Source: Flavobacteriales bacterium
GTDB lineage: Bacteria > Bacteroidota > Bacteroidia > Flavobacteriales_D > Sanyastnellaceae
Length of the DNA stretch: 22,487 nucleotides
Direction of reading: 5' to 3'
Assembly (NCBI GenBank): GCA_015663855.1
Contig: DQRJ01000012.1
Location: forward strand, 1-22,487
Position numbers and translations under genes: made by a program. Shown here piece by piece: positions 21,967 to 22,487 of this stretch; positions within the stretch are counted from its first letter, which is position 1; each line of letters starts with the position of its first letter. The notes below the pieces were generated by a model. It was given only the letters and a program-made list of their open reading frames with translations. It searched no databases and was not told where the DNA came from.

Positions 21967-22006
21967 AAAAAAAAATGATTTTCGATTCGCGCTTTCGCAC
22001 AAATCG
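21967..22006 (-). terminator. Probable terminator of the FISUMP gene
   Basis: On the minus strand CGATTTGTGC pairs with GCGCGAATCG over ten bp around a GAAA tetraloop. Two of the pairs are G-U, so the stem is intact only in the minus-strand RNA. The plus-strand RNA would have two C-A mismatches. A run of nine T follows after a seven-base spacer, longer than usual. Confidence 0.45.
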
Positions 22007-22011
22007 TGTTT

Positions 22012-22028
22012 TGTCGGATTCTCCGACA
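22012..22028. terminator. Symmetric hairpin between convergent genes
   Basis: A perfect seven-bp stem (TGTCGGA with TCCGACA) surrounds a TTC loop. It is followed on the plus strand by TTAAATTT and may act as a weak terminator for pruA, 90 bases downstream of its stop. A smaller hairpin (GCGAC-TGC-GTCGC) lies at 22049-22061. Confidence 0.3.
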
Positions 22029-22075
22029 TTAAATTTCCGAGATATCGCGCGACTGCGTCGCTATAATTTAAAATT

Positions 22076-22487
22076 TTAATCCCGGACGCAACGAGCTGAA
22101 AAGCCGTAGTAGCGATTGACGTCGTCTCGGTAAACACTGCCGTCGTAGTAGTTCAGGGCACGTTCCCAAGAGTTGGAACCGGACCCTGAAGCCGACCACC
22201 AGTCCCCGAAGTTTCCAATGTCGTAGAACCCACCGGAGTAGCGGTAGCCGCCTGGTAAACCAGTAAATCCGCTTGAATTAGAACCGTTACCGCCATTATT
22301 CCAGCCAGTGGTGGATTTCATATAATCACCCACAGGAGAGCCTCTCCAGCCTGTACTAGAGGCCTCTGAAGCGGACATCCCAAGAGCTATTTCCATAGTT
22401 TGCCATTCTAGGTCGGTAGGAATATGCCAGCCACTAGGGCAGATACCCGGCTCCATAACAGCGGGCCAATTGTAGAGCACCCCATAA
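22076..22487 (-). CDS. FISUMP-domain protein, C-terminal fragment
   Basis: The gene runs off the right edge, so only the last 136 or so residues are present. They match the Fibrobacter succinogenes major paralogous domain (FISUMP): YGVLYNW at the edge, CPSGWHIPTDLEWQTMEIAL, a GFTGLPGGYR segment, GDWWSASGSGSN, and the terminal FSARCVRD. FISUMP modules are common at the C-terminus of secreted Bacteroidota proteins and are usually preceded by a signal peptide and other modules, which lie outside this window. The true start is not visible. The frame is open to the last base; the internal GTG at 22480 is not a start because the motif continues upstream of it. Confidence 0.85.
   Translation of the reverse strand, partial: YGVLYNWPAVMEPGICPSGWHIPTDLEWQTMEIALGMSASEASSTGWRGSPVGDYMKSTTGWNNGGNGSNSSGFTGLPGGYRYSGGFYDIGNFGDWWSASGSGSNSWERALNYYDGSVYRDDVNRYYGFSARCVRD

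Overview
The window reads as a chromosomal stretch of a Bacteroidota bacterium, most likely a marine Flavobacteriales relative (Cryomorphaceae/Schleiferiaceae-like; inferred, not proven). The reasons are: two proteins with type IX secretion (T9SS) type-A C-terminal sorting domains, SprB-like repeats, a DUF6913 protein beside dapA, a FISUMP-domain protein, no Shine-Dalgarno sequences before genes, and repeated Bacteroidota-type -7 promoter boxes (TAnnTTTG) at operon heads. Coding is dense and no tRNA, rRNA, CRISPR, IS or prophage was seen. No stretch over 300 bases lacks a gene.

Layout. 1-1765 (minus): ychF, a SnoaL/DUF4440-like secreted protein and the N-terminus of a rhomboid protease, tightly packed. 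1904-5126 (plus): a split transketolase whose two subunit genes flank a secreted von Willebrand A (VWA) protein gene. 5123-6596 (minus): DUF6913 and dapA, whose stop overlaps that of the transketolase C subunit. 6665-7204 (plus): an LPP20-like lipoprotein. 7220-8805 (minus): ilvE and msrA. 8931-13834 (minus): a LuxR-type response regulator, RNase Z, a T9SS-secreted SprB-repeat protein, a STAS anti-anti-sigma-like protein, pyrB and pyrR. 13920-16328 (minus): rpsA, with a strong terminator, long repetitive tails and a structured leader. 16498-20203 (minus): a TPR/PD40/triple-SPOR envelope protein overlapping a triple lamin-tail T9SS protein. 20294-21922 (plus): pruA. 22076-22487 (minus): the C-terminus of a FISUMP-domain protein.

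Most genes are housekeeping: pentose phosphate (transketolase), lysine (dapA), branched-chain amino acids (ilvE), pyrimidines (pyrRB), proline catabolism (pruA), RNA processing (rnz), translation (rpsA, ychF) and oxidative repair (msrA). Envelope and secreted proteins are interspersed. The parts most worth a second look are the VWA gene inside the transketolase operon, a possible pseudoknot in the rpsA leader, the unusual acidic and basic tails of S1, nearly leaderless starts for pyrR and DUF6913, an extended promoter motif, and the SPOR/PD40 plus lamin-tail pair. I see no convincing wholly new defence or biosynthetic system here.
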